A stretch of 45,744 nucleotides of DNA from a virus, in IMG/VR virus record IMGVR_UViG_3300019760_000004, positions 1 through 45,744 of that record. One strand, written 5' to 3'. Under the pieces are notes generated by a model. That model was given only the letters and a program-made list of their open reading frames with translations. It was not told where the DNA came from and searched no databases. Numbering within the stretch: position 1 is the first letter of the stretch; each line of letters opens with the position of its first letter. Position numbers and translations under genes: made by a program. Positions 9,124 to 17,751 of this stretch are shown here, piece after piece.

Positions 9124-9412
9124 ACAATAAAAGCAAAAACACAACAAGTACACATTTTATTATACTAAATTCCTTTAGAGTTTTTTATTATTTTTTTATT
9201 TTACCGTTTTCTATTATTTATATATTTATATATTAATATAATTATATATATATATAGTAAATGTAGTATAAGCTCAACAATGCTACAAAGTGGATGTCGT
9301 TATGATTTTTTACAAAAAAAATATTTTTGGCTTATTAAAGCTAAAAATAAAAAAAAACACACAACAGTTTTTGTTATTGTTAAGCAAAACCGCGACATAT
9401 AATAAAAATTAT

Positions 9413-9440
9413 TTGATTTACGACACAAAAAACATATAAT
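9413..9440 (+). promoter_or_regulatory. Promoter for the HTH regulator gene
   Basis: TTGATT at 9413-9418, 16-bp spacer, TATAAT at 9435-9440, 33 bp before the ATG at 9473. A CGACA box (9421) lies in the spacer and another (9393) upstream, possible autoregulatory operators. A weaker alternative (-10 at 9398-9403) lies just upstream. Confidence 0.6.
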
Positions 9441-9472
9441 AGTGTTATTTTTAATAAATAACTATAAAAAAA

Positions 9473-9895
9473 ATGAGTGTAAAAAAAATTGATTCAATGG
9501 TAAAATTTTATAATTTCAGAAATAAAACAATTCTAGTCAACACATTATTAGAGAAACATTATAACGATATGATGAAATGAAAAATGTTAGATTTTTGAAA
9601 TACAATTGAAGATAATATGAGTTTTAAAGCTTCTGAATTATTAAAAAAATATAATCATAAATATAGTTATTTAACTATAACAAAATGGTACAAAACAGAA
9701 TATTTAATTGATATTTCTGAAAATACATTAATTAAATTAAAAACTAAAAATAAAAATTCAAATGTAAAACATAAAACAGTATGTAATATTATTAAATTAT
9801 TAGAAAAAATTGATAAATTAACAAAAAATAGTGAAGAAAATAATAATAAAGAAAATATTACTAAAAAAAATAATTGTGCATCTATATTTGATTAA
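9473..9895 (+). CDS. HTH (Cro/C1-like) transcriptional regulator
   Basis: 140 residues. The central part (residues ~50-110) has the Xre-type pattern: a helix with 'ASELLKKYN', then 'YSYLTITKWYK', 'DISENTLIKLKTK' as turn and recognition helix, and 'KTVCNIIKLLEKI'. The C-terminal tail is polar Asn/Lys. It is the first gene of the plus arm, with its own promoter and terminator, so it is probably the repressor/antirepressor that sets the balance between the arms. Start at 9473 chosen because the frame is open and the promoter fits; a TGA-as-stop reading would start only at 9617. Confidence 0.7.
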
Positions 9896-9901
9896 AAGAA
9901 T

Positions 9902-9931
9902 ACCAATTAATGTTTTATTATTGGTTTTTTT
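9902..9931 (+). terminator. Rho-independent terminator after the regulator
   Basis: ACCAA-T-TAAT / GTTTT loop / ATTA-TTGGT stem with one bulge, followed by seven T. It isolates the regulator transcript from the next promoter, 30 bp away. Confidence 0.75.
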
Positions 9932-9961
9932 ATAATATAAAAAATAAATTTAAAATAAACT

Positions 9962-9989
9962 TTGACAAAATAAAAAATAAATATATAAT
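9962..9989 (+). promoter_or_regulatory. Consensus early promoter, copy 1
   Basis: TTGACA (9962-9967), 16-bp A-rich spacer, TATAAT (9984-9989). A 37-nt stretch is identical to the promoter at 22224-22251. It drives the block of small early genes from 10031. Confidence 0.85.
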
Positions 9990-10000
9990 CTTTATGTGTT

Positions 10001-10029
10001 AAAAAATATTTTATTATTAATTTTTATAT
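10001..10029 (+). repeat. 29-nt leader repeat before a start codon, copy 1
   Basis: The 29 nt running up to 2 bp before the ATG at 10031 recur exactly at 10232-10260 directly before the ATG at 10261. The core is AATATTTTATTATTAATTT. There is no Shine-Dalgarno, so the repeat may be a translation-enhancing leader. Confidence 0.6.
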
Positions 10030-10030
10030 T

Positions 10031-10231
10031 ATGAGAATTATTACAGAGATAAAAAATAAAAAAGTAGTTGGACTTCTATTTCAGACCAATAAATTATTAA
10101 AAAATTGAAAAATTGATCCTCAAACTACATTAACTTTAACTATACTTGCATTACAACATATTTTAGATAAAGAAATTGTATATCATGTAGTATGAAAAAA
10201 TATAAAACTTTTTACTAAAAGTTTTAATTAA
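10031..10231 (+). CDS. Small early protein of unknown function
   Basis: 66 residues, first gene after the strong promoter. Basic N-terminus, one hydrophobic helix around 'TTLTLTILALQHILD', no recognised motif. First place behind a consensus promoter suggests an immediate-early product. Confidence 0.6.
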
Positions 10232-10260
10232 AAAAAATATTTTATTATTAATTTTTATAT
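10232..10260 (+). repeat. 29-nt leader repeat before a start codon, copy 2
   Basis: Exact copy of 10001-10029 abutting the ATG at 10261. A shorter related stretch (AAATATTTTATT) precedes the gene at 22506. Confidence 0.6.
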
Positions 10261-10596
10261 ATGTTACAAATTACCAAAAGTGGAAATATAGTTACAGAAA
10301 ATGAAAAAAATTATTTTTCTATAAATGTTGAAAGATGAGAAGTAGCTCATCTTATAAATTGAAAAATAGATAGTTATATAAAAGTAAATAGTTCAGAAAT
10401 TCAAAAATTTATAATAGCTAGGAATTTTGAAAGAATATCAAAATATTATAATGAATTTAGTAAAATTTCTTATAATAAATGTACACAAGGTCAAGTTATG
10501 AACTATGCAATTGATGTATTATGATATAATGAAATTATAACTTGGGATGATTTAGGTGACAATCAAAAAGAAGAATGTATTGAATTTAATAATTAA
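10261..10596 (+). CDS. Unknown early protein
   Basis: 111 residues, mixed alpha/beta, acidic C-terminus. No family recognised. Starts straight after the 29-nt leader repeat it shares with the preceding gene, so the two are probably regulated alike. Confidence 0.6.
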
Positions 10597-10607
10597 TTTT
10601 ATAAAAA

Positions 10608-11003
10608 ATGAATAAGCAAGATAAAATAGATACTATTTATGAAAAAATATCTGATAAAACATTAAGTTTCTGATGCAGTATTTTTATACAAAATTATATT
10701 ACTTCTGTAGTTATTATATGAGATAATAGATGATTTACATTGGTTGAATGAACTGAATATACTGATTTTTTATGACAAACTTGAACTAGTACACAAACTT
10801 TTAAAGAAAAACATATTAAAAAAATAATATGACATCCTGTATTTATATGAGTTTTATTAGAATATCACGATAAAGAATGTGATTGATATTTAATGAATAG
10901 CTGAGAAGTGTTTGAATTGTTTGAATTATGGAAAAATAAAAAACTACCAATAGAAGAACAATCAGATGATTGTATAGATTATGTTTACAATTTAATTAAA
11001 TAA
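10608..11003 (+). CDS. Unknown early protein
   Basis: 131 residues, with glycines almost all TGA. Beta-rich middle ('ITSVVIIGDNRGFTLVEGTEY', 'GVLLEYHDKECDGYLM') and acidic C-terminus. No family recognised. Packed between early genes with 2-11 bp gaps. Confidence 0.6.
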
Positions 11004-11005
11004 TT

Positions 11006-11146
11006 ATGTATTACTCAAATTTCAATGATTATCTTGAAAAAAATTGTTGATGAAAAAATAAAAGAAAAGAAAAAAATATTTTAATAATTAAAAAAGATAA
11101 TGAAAATAAAAATAATATCCAAAATGACAAAAAAAATTTTATTTAA
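11006..11146 (+). CDS. Short Lys/Asn-rich ORF
   Basis: 46 residues, very polar. It overlaps the start of the next gene. Coding status is uncertain because its composition is close to that of the background. Confidence 0.35.
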
Positions 11147-11423
11147 ATTAGAAATAGAAACATTAAAATGAAATATAAATGATTTAGAAATGATAATAAT
11201 AAAAAAAATATTTATATTTGTACATTTATGAATTATAACATGAGAAATAAAAATTGAAAATTTTGATAAAAAATTTATAGATACTTTCAAAAAAGAAATA
11301 AAAATATTTGATTTTTTTAAAAAAAATCCAAATGATTGATTAATTACTTTTAGAAAAATACTTAAAGAAAAACAATTAGAAAAATTTGATAAGGAATTTA
11401 TTTTAGATATTTTAAAATTATAA
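11124..11423 (+). CDS. Unknown early protein
   Basis: 99 residues from ATG 11124 (107 from the in-frame ATG at 11100). The later start is preferred for its shorter overlap and A-rich leader. Mostly helical and Lys rich, with a hydrophobic stretch ('IKKIFIFVHLGIITG'). The complementary-strand ORF at 11081-11290 is its shadow. No family recognised. Confidence 0.55.
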
Positions 11424-11424
11424 A

Positions 11425-11814
11425 ATGATAAAAAAAATTAATAATAGGATAATAGAAATAAAATTAAATAAATGATATACTTTATGAAATTGATTTATTA
11501 ATCATGTTTCTAATTGAATAGAAAAAGGTTTTAGATCTTGAAATTTTTATTGAAAAACAAATAAAAATATTGTTTGAAGTTGGAAAACAGTAATAACGGT
11601 CAAAAAGAAAAAATCTTTTCTTTTGAATGTTAAATTTTATTTTATAAAATTTGAAAAAATGAAAAATGTATTTTGGGCTATTTCTTTTGGTAGTTGATTA
11701 ATGTTTTTAGCTTTTTGATTGTATGTGTTTATTGCATTGTTAATTATTCCACTATCGTTACAAATGATAATAACTTGAATAGTATTTTTGTTACTATCTA
11801 AAATATTTGAATAA
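11425..11814 (+). CDS. Membrane protein with two C-terminal spans
   Basis: 129 residues. The first ~80 are polar and basic ('KTVITVKKKKSFLLNVKFY'); the last ~45 form two hydrophobic helices ('VFWAISFGSGLMFLAFGLYVF' region and 'IITGIVFLLL'). It starts 2 bp after the preceding stop. Early membrane proteins in phages often alter host entry or energy state; no specific role can be claimed. Confidence 0.6.
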
Positions 11815-11826
11815 CTTATAAGAAAA

Positions 11827-12042
11827 ATGGAAGCAATAACATTTATAATAATAATTTTATCTATTTTATTTTTGGTTGAATTAATAATAATTGTAATTTT
11901 AATATATAGAATAGTAAAATTAAATGAAGAATTAATTGAATTATCAGATCAAGATTTAGAAAATTTTGTTAAGATTAAAAATCTAGAAATTGAAAAAACA
12001 ATTTTAAAAAAAAATATTGAAGAGAATAAAAAAAATAAATAA
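11827..12042 (+). CDS. Membrane-anchored coiled-coil miniprotein
   Basis: 71 residues: one N-terminal transmembrane helix of ~25 Ile/Leu/Val residues, then a charged coiled coil ('RIVKLNEELIELSDQDLEN...LEIEKTILKK'). No TGA codons. It is directly downstream of another membrane protein, possibly its partner. Confidence 0.65.
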   Translation: MEAITFIIIILSILFLVELIIIVILIYRIVKLNEELIELSDQDLENFVKIKNLEIEKTILKKNIEENKKNK

Positions 12043-12066
12043 AATATTTCTTAAAAGAATTTAATT

Positions 12067-12309
12067 ATGAAAAAGATAAATGAAAACTGGATTGATCCAA
12101 AAGATAAATTAACTTGAAATACAGTTAATAAAGAACACACAGAAAAATTAATAAATGCAAATGTTAAAAAAAGAAATGCTGAAATAATTTTAGATAGTCT
12201 TTCAAATGAATTAAAAGAAAGTCAAGAAGAACCATTACAAAAAATAGTTAAAGAGGCAGTTGATGAAATTTTCAGACTAACTGATTTAATTCTTAATTAT
12301 CAAGGATAA
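12067..12309 (+). CDS. Unknown helical protein
   Basis: 80 residues, acidic and helical ('ANVKKRNAEIILDSLSNELKES', 'VKEAVDEIFRLTDLIL'). The stop overlaps the next start (TAATG), so the two are translationally coupled. No family recognised. Confidence 0.6.
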
Positions 12310-12713
12310 TGATAAAAAAATATATACAGTTTGGTTTAGATAATTGATATGAATTTAAATATAATAAAAATTATTATCAAAAACTTGATTATTCACCAGA
12401 TTGAATAGAAGAATGAAAAAGATATATTGGTCATATTAATTTATCTATGAATAGAGTACATAACTTTAAGATAGAATTTATTTTAAATAAAAAAATGTAT
12501 GCTAATTATTATAATACACTGGAAATTATAACATCTAAAGAATTTATTGAAGCAGTAGCTAGATGAGTATATGAAAATAATAAAGATAGGAGTTGAAATG
12601 CTTATTACCAAAATATAATAAAAATAATAACACATGAACAAGCAGAAGCTATTAGAGATAATAAACTAGAAGAATTTATAACTAAACTAGATTTATATGA
12701 AAATAGAAACTAA
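12309..12713 (+). CDS. Unknown early protein
   Basis: 134 residues, starting within the preceding stop codon. Tyr/Asn-rich alpha/beta sequence with 'YSPDGIEEGKRYIGH' and 'SKEFIEAVARGVYEN'. No family recognised. Confidence 0.6.
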
Positions 12714-12750
12714 ATTATAACTACTAGATATAGTAGCAAGTGAATTAAAA

Positions 12751-12885
12751 ATGATACCTAAAACAAGTCAAGAAGATTTAAACACTTGAAAAATGACTAA
12801 TCAAGAATGAAAAATATTAATTTCTTCTTTGAATAATGTTAAAAAGCTAGTAAATGATTTATTAAGTTTGGATGATGAAAAATAA
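12751..12885 (+). CDS. Short acidic protein, possibly N-terminally disrupted
   Basis: 44 residues from ATG 12751. The same frame is open upstream to a TAA at 12718, preceded in frame by ATG 12697 and six further codons, so a longer version broken by one TAA is possible. It overlaps the next gene by 11 bp. Function unknown. Confidence 0.45.
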
Positions 12886-13213
12886 AACAGAGCATGAGTG
12901 ATTAAAAGAAATATGTGATTTTATAATATATAAAAGTAAATTTGAATATATAAAAAATACAAAAGAAAACTTATATTATAATTGAGAAGTTTGATTTGTA
13001 GATTATGATAAATGAACAGATAAATATAGAAAAATAGATGTAAGAGAAATAATATTTACTTCAGAGTTTATGGATAAATTTTTTAATTATAAGGTTGCTA
13101 ACTTTTGAGTAATGTGATGGACTAAAATATTATTATGACTAGTTGAATGAAATTTAGATAATCCTGTACAATATTTATATAACTTATTAGAATTATGATT
13201 AAAGAAAGACTAA
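12875..13213 (+). CDS. Unknown early protein
   Basis: 112 residues. 'GEVGFVDYDKGTDKYRKIDVREIIF' suggests a small beta domain, followed by hydrophobic helices ('KVANFGVMGWTKILLGLV'). Overlaps its neighbours on both sides. No family recognised. Confidence 0.55.
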
Positions 13214-13389
13214 TTGTTTGGAAAAAATGCAAAGAATTATGAAGATGTGTTTGTAGTACACCAAATAATCCGTTTGCTTGTCCTTGTAAATATTTCATAG
13301 AATATAAAAAGTGCAAGTGTAATTGAGAAGAATTAGTTGAATGAGATACAATTGAAAAATGGATAAATTTTAATATTAATAAAAAATAA
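13195..13389 (+). CDS. Cysteine-rich small protein, probable metal binder
   Basis: 64 residues with eight Cys in the first 43: 'KKCKELGRCVCS', 'FACPCKYF', 'KKCKCNG'. The spacing suggests one or two zinc (or Fe-S) sites. It overlaps the previous gene by 19 bp. Small Cys-rich early phage proteins often bind host polymerase or regulators, but that is only context. Last gene before a 140-bp gap. Confidence 0.6.
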
Positions 13390-13529
13390 AATAATTTGAA
13401 TAAATATTTAAATTAAGTATAATTAATAGGCAACAACAATAATTATATATAAATAGAAATAAGTTTTTAAGGTTAGTTGTTGCGACTATATATCCCTTGA
13501 AAGCTTATTTTTGTTATAATAAAAATATT
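13390..13529 (+). other. Intergenic stretch with inverted repeat before HNH gene
   Basis: An 8-bp inverted repeat (GCAACAAC ... GTTGTTGC) encloses ~45 nt of A/T-rich sequence, then a pyrimidine patch (TATATCCC) and the HNH start. It could be a leader structure damping endonuclease expression or the scar of its insertion. No convincing promoter seen. Confidence 0.4.
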
Positions 13530-14081
13530 ATGAAAGAAATTTGGAAAGATATAAAAGATTTTGAATGACTATATCAAATTAGTAATTTATGAAAATTAAA
13601 AAGGGTAAAATGAAGATATTGTATAAAAGATAGAACTCTATCATTTATAAAAAATAATAAATGATATCATAGAATGTCTTTATCCAAAAATAGTAAAATT
13701 AAAAGATTTTATATACATAGATTAGTAGCTCAAGGATTTTTATGATTAGATATTAATAATAAAAAAATTTACGTATGTCATAAAGATGATAATCCTAATA
13801 ACAATATAGTTGATAATTTATTTTTATGAACAGCAAAAGATAATGTTATGGATATGATTAATAAATGAAGACAAAATATGTGACCAAAATGATTATTTTG
13901 AGAAAAAAACCAAAGAAGTAAAAAGGTTTGACAATATAAAGACTGATTTTTAATAAAAGAATATTGAAGTATGCTTGAGGCCTATAGAAAAACATGAATA
14001 AGATATTCAAATATTTCTAGAGTATGTAATAAAATTAAAAGACACAGAACTGCATGATGATTTGAATGGAAGTTTATATAA
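13530..14081 (+). CDS. HNH homing endonuclease (NUMOD4-HNH-NUMOD1)
   Basis: 183 residues. NUMOD4 at the N-terminus ('KDIKDFEGLYQISNLGKLKRV'-like, residues 6-27), HNH core with 'YIHRLVAQGFL', 'VCHKDDNPNNNIVDNLFLGT', then a NUMOD1/intron-encoded repeat with 'SMLEAYRKTGIRYSNISRVC'. The same architecture is in the second HNH gene at 43730-44278. Free-standing enzymes of this type cut intronless alleles or neighbouring genomes to spread. The Gly residues in NUMOD4 are TGA. Confidence 0.92.
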
Positions 14082-14093
14082 TAATAAATTAAT

Positions 14094-14282
14094 ATGAAAA
14101 AAATAAACATAATAAGTTTAACAGGTAAAACTGAAACAATAGAAAAAGACAAAAACACTACTTTACAAAGTATTATTAATGAAATAGTTTGAAAGGTTGA
14201 ATGAATAACAGATGTAAAATTATCTAGCAAGTGTATTGATTGAGATATTACTTTTATAATTAGAGAGAAATGAGAGAAATAA
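14094..14282 (+). CDS. Small unknown protein
   Basis: 62 residues, with a basic N-terminus 'KKINIISLTGKTETIEKDKN' and mixed alpha/beta remainder. It overlaps YopX by 13 bp. The shape suggests a small ubiquitin-like or beta-grasp fold, but this is weak. Confidence 0.55.
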
Positions 14283-14602
14283 AATTTAAGTTTATATTTA
14301 AACAAAAAAACTGATATTATTATAAAAAATATACACTTAATCAATTAATTAGAAATAAATTAGAAGAATTATGTGATATATTTAATTTAATAAATAAGGT
14401 TGAATATACAGGTCTAAAAGATAAATTATTTCGTGAAATTTATGAATCTGATATAGTAAAATTTAGAAACAACTATTGGGAAGTTAAATTTTATAAATGA
14501 ACATTCAAAGTAAAAAATGATAATTTATCTACACGGAATAAAGACGTTGAAATTGTTTGAAATATTTACAAAAATCCTAATCTTTTAAAAAATGATAGCT
14601 AA
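14270..14602 (+). CDS. YopX-family protein
   Basis: 110 residues. Begins 'MREIKFRF', contains 'VEYTGLKDKLFREIYESDIV' and ends 'VEIVGNIYKNPNLL', the three hallmarks of YopX proteins. The usual D-G-K turn is shortened. Function is unknown although the family is widespread in phages. It starts inside the preceding gene and its stop lies within the next. Confidence 0.88.
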
Positions 14603-14762
14603 AACTTATAGAGAAATAGACAATCTTGAATCAGATCTAAAAAATAATAAAATATTACTTTCTTTATATCCAGAACAAGATGAAGAAATTAAACAAGAAA
14701 TTAAAAGAATTCAATATAAAATAAATAAAAAATATAATTTAATCTTTTGAAATGAAAAATAA
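14592..14762 (+). CDS. Short coiled-coil protein
   Basis: 56 residues, helical and charged ('REIDNLESDLKNNKILLSLYP', 'EEIKQEIKRIQYKI'). Overlaps both neighbours by ~11 bp. Function unknown. Confidence 0.5.
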
Positions 14763-14940
14763 ACTTTCTGATAAACAAAAAATAATTAATAGAATAGAAG
14801 AAATTAAAAATTAAACTTGATTAAATGATGTACAAGTTGAAAAATTTTTGAAAAAAGGTTTTTCTTTGTCAGAAATAGAATCTTGAAAAAATATAAACTT
14901 AGTTTTTAAACCTAAAGATTTAATAATTATTAAAAAATAA
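14752..14940 (+). pseudogene. Small gene interrupted by an in-frame TAA
   Basis: ATG 14752 opens 20 codons ('NKLSDKQKIINRIEEIKN'), then TAA at 14812-14814, then 41 more open codons in the same frame ('TGLNDVQVEKFLKKGFSLSE...FKPKDLIIIKK') to a TAA at 14938. The downstream part looks coding but has no ATG in frame; only a TTG could start it. It may be a nonsense mutation, TAA read-through or an unrecognised start. Confidence 0.5.
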
Positions 14941-14952
14941 TAAATATAGAAA

Positions 14953-15099
14953 ATGTTAAACAAACAACAATTAATTAGTCAAATTCATGTTTTTGAAACA
15001 TGTAATAAATTAAATATTACGAATACACAAAGTTTTACTTTGAAAGAATTAAAAAAACATTTACTAAAGATAAATAAACTTTGACAAAAGAAAAAATAA
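14953..15099 (+). CDS. Short unknown protein
   Basis: 48 residues, basic and helical ('FTLKELKKHLLKINKLGQKKK'). Lies 12 bp after the interrupted gene. Function unknown. Confidence 0.45.
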
Positions 15100-15141
15100 T
15101 AATAAAATAAAATAACTTTATAAAATAATAAAAAAAATAGA

Positions 15142-15378
15142 ATGAATTTAAAACCTGCCAAAAATATAAAAAAAGAAAAAAAAGAAGAATTAATTAAAAT
15201 AATTTGAAAATTATTAAAAAATTGATTTAGTCAAATTGAAATATGAGAACTTTTATGAAAACATAAAAATATAATTTCTTGACTTTGGGTAAGAAAAACA
15301 GATTATCCAATGTCTTTAGCTAATTTAGAACCATTATTAGAAATAGCTAAAGAAGTTTTAAAAAAGTATGAAAAATAA
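15142..15378 (+). CDS. Small HTH DNA-binding protein
   Basis: 78 residues. 'LIKIIGKLLKNGFSQIEIGELLGKHKNIISGLW' (residues ~17-49) fits a helix-turn-helix with the turn at 'GFSQIEIGELLG' and a recognition helix at 'KHKNIISGLW'; four glycines are TGA. It lies immediately upstream of the primase-helicase and may regulate the replication genes or help origin recognition. Confidence 0.65.
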
Positions 15379-15407
15379 ATAAAACCTTATATTTTAATTT
15401 TTAAAAA

Positions 15408-17726
15408 ATGTGAATTATTGATGAATTAAAAAAGGTTAATTTAATAGAGCATATTACTAGAAGATTATGACAAAAATGAGAGGAGAAACAATGAAAAGTT
15501 TTTTTTAAAGCTCATGAAAAAGATAATACTAGTTCACTTTGCGTTTGGGTAGATAATTCAAAATGATATAAAGATTTTAGCGAAACACTTTGAGCTTGAA
15601 CAATTATTGATTTTGAAATAAATTTTTCAAAAGTTGAATTAAAAGATTCAATAAAAATATTAACAAATATGTATTGAATAAAAGAAGAAAAAAAAGAGTT
15701 TAAAAAATCTCCTAAAAGATACGAATTAGCTGAAAATTTTGAAAAATTTAGAATAAATTGAGAAAATCAATGATTTATAAGATTTTTACAAACAAGAGGA
15801 GTAACTTATGATTTTATTCAAAAAAATAAAGATTTAATAAATAAAATTTCAAAACAATATTGATATTGTGAAAATGCTTGGATTTCTTGATTATGAAAAA
15901 ATGCTATATATAAAGATGTAATTATTTTTCCTTGTTTTGATTGAGATGAAGAAAAAACTTTAGTATGAGCAAAAATAAGAAGAGTTGATTGAGAAAATTT
16001 TATTTATAAATGATGAAGTTTAAAAAGTGTTTCTATTTGAAAGCCAAAAGACTATAAATGAATTTTTCCTTTTTCTACTTGAATAAATTATAATAAAATT
16101 TCTGATGATTATGTAATAATTACAGAATGAGAAACAGATGAAATAATTTTAAAGATTCTTTGATTTGAAAGTGTTATTTGAAATTATTGATGAGTTTCAG
16201 CTTGTTCAGAAAAAATACAATCAAAAGTAAAGAAAGTTAAAAAAGTTATTAGTTTTTATGATAATGATCCAGCTGGAGCAAAAGCTAATATGGAATTAGT
16301 TGAAAAAATATGAAGACCTATAAGAAGAATTGTTTATCCAAAAATAGAAGGTAAAACAAAATTTGATGTAAATGATCTTTTTAAAATGTGATATATGAAA
16401 AAAGATTTTGATAATCTTTTAGAAAATTCTGAAATATTAGATTTAGAAACAGCAAAAAAAGAATTAAAAGAATTGAAAAATAAAAATAAAAAAGAAGAAG
16501 TTAAATTATACAAAAATAGAATTATGTATAATGATACAAAAATGGAGTATTTTGATATAAAAGATTTTAATTTCAAATGAGCTTATACCTTAGCTAGACA
16601 TTTGTTTATAAAACCAAAAGAACTTGAAGAGTTAAGACAATCTAAAATAATACCTACTTTTGAATGAATTTGTTATTTTGATTGATGAAAACCAAATTTT
16701 TTTAATCTATTAAACAAAAATACAATGATTAAACCAAGTCAAACTCCAGAAGTACACCCAGAAATAAAAGATTTAATCATGAATTTATGTAATAATAATA
16801 AAGATAATGCAATTTGGTTAATGAAAGCAATAATATATAAATTTACTCACTTAAATGATGTATTTATTCCAGCAGTTGTATTTCATTGAGTTTGATGAAC
16901 AGGTAAAGGTTTATTTATAAAATTATTAGAACAAATTTTTTGAGAAAATAATACACAAGCATGATTATGACAAGAACATCTTGATAGTAGATTTAGTGCA
17001 TATTCATGACAAAAATTAATAGTAGAATTTAATGAATTGTATGTTTGAAATACAGCCAAATGAAAAAAGAATATGCAAAAATTAAAAACTTTAATTATGG
17101 CTGATAAAATTGTAATAGAAAAAAAATGACAAGATGCAGTTTGAATTGATAATATAGCTTGGTTTATAATGAGTTCAAACGACTCAAAACCAATACAACT
17201 TGATTCGGTAGATTCATGAAACAGAAGATTTACAATAATTAAAACATGACCTAGAATATCAAGAGATAAATGAAGCAAAATAGCAGAAATTATAAAAGAT
17301 AAAAAAAATATAGAAAATTTTATAGCTTGGTTGTTTTGGAAATATAAAAATATTGAAAAAGAAAAAAATATAAGTCCACTTGATAACGAAGACAAAAGAG
17401 ATTTAGAACTTGTATGTGAAACTATTTGAAATTTATTTTTTAAACGGTTTGAAGAAGAATATCCAAATATAAATAAAATAACAAATCACGAAAGAGAATG
17501 TTTAGTTGATACTTATGCTTTAAAATTCGGTGATGATAGATTTAGAGATGAAAGATATAATATAAAATATTTTAATGCTTGATTATCTCACAGATATAAA
17601 ATAATTAATACTACAATTAGAGGAGAAAAAACAAGAGGATATAAAATTGATAAAAAAGTTGATTGAAGTTGAATGTTTGAGGCTAGGCAATTTGAAAATT
17701 TAGATAATGATTTTAAAAAATTATAA
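15408..17726 (+). CDS. TOPRIM primase - SF3/D5-like helicase
   Basis: 772 residues, the central replication protein. N-terminal half: a primase-like region, then TOPRIM with 'ITEGETDE' (E240) and 'SFYDNDPAGAKAN' (D285-D287). C-terminal half: Walker A 'FHGVGGTGKG' (residues 492-501), in which three glycines are TGA, then 'LIVEFNEL' as Walker B, 'FIMSSNDSKP' as motif C and a GNRRF arginine-finger segment. Such enzymes prime and unwind in phages that recruit a host polymerase. The minus-strand ORF at 16883-17395 is its shadow. Confidence 0.95.
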
Positions 17727-17751
17727 ATAATTTAATAATAATAAACTAATT

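Larger units (their letters stand above)
8841..9472. promoter_or_regulatory. Divergent control region / candidate replication origin
   Basis: 632 bp with no plausible gene between the two divergent arms. It contains two ~44-bp direct repeats (9001-9044, 9080-9123), an extreme A+T tract (~9181-9262), a GGCTT/AAGC hairpin (~9324-9350), CGACA boxes at 9393 and 9421 with an inverted TGTCG at 9295, and two -10 boxes ahead of the regulator gene. The layout suits promoters for both arms plus an origin, but origin function is inferred. Confidence 0.6.

Noticed and set aside
13390-14081. Group I intron around the HNH gene
   Set aside because: Flanking genes are not split and no P7/P3 core could be found; it is a free-standing gene.
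16883-17395. 170-residue minus-strand ORF
   Set aside because: It lies wholly inside the primase-helicase helicase domain, whose motifs are clear on the plus strand.
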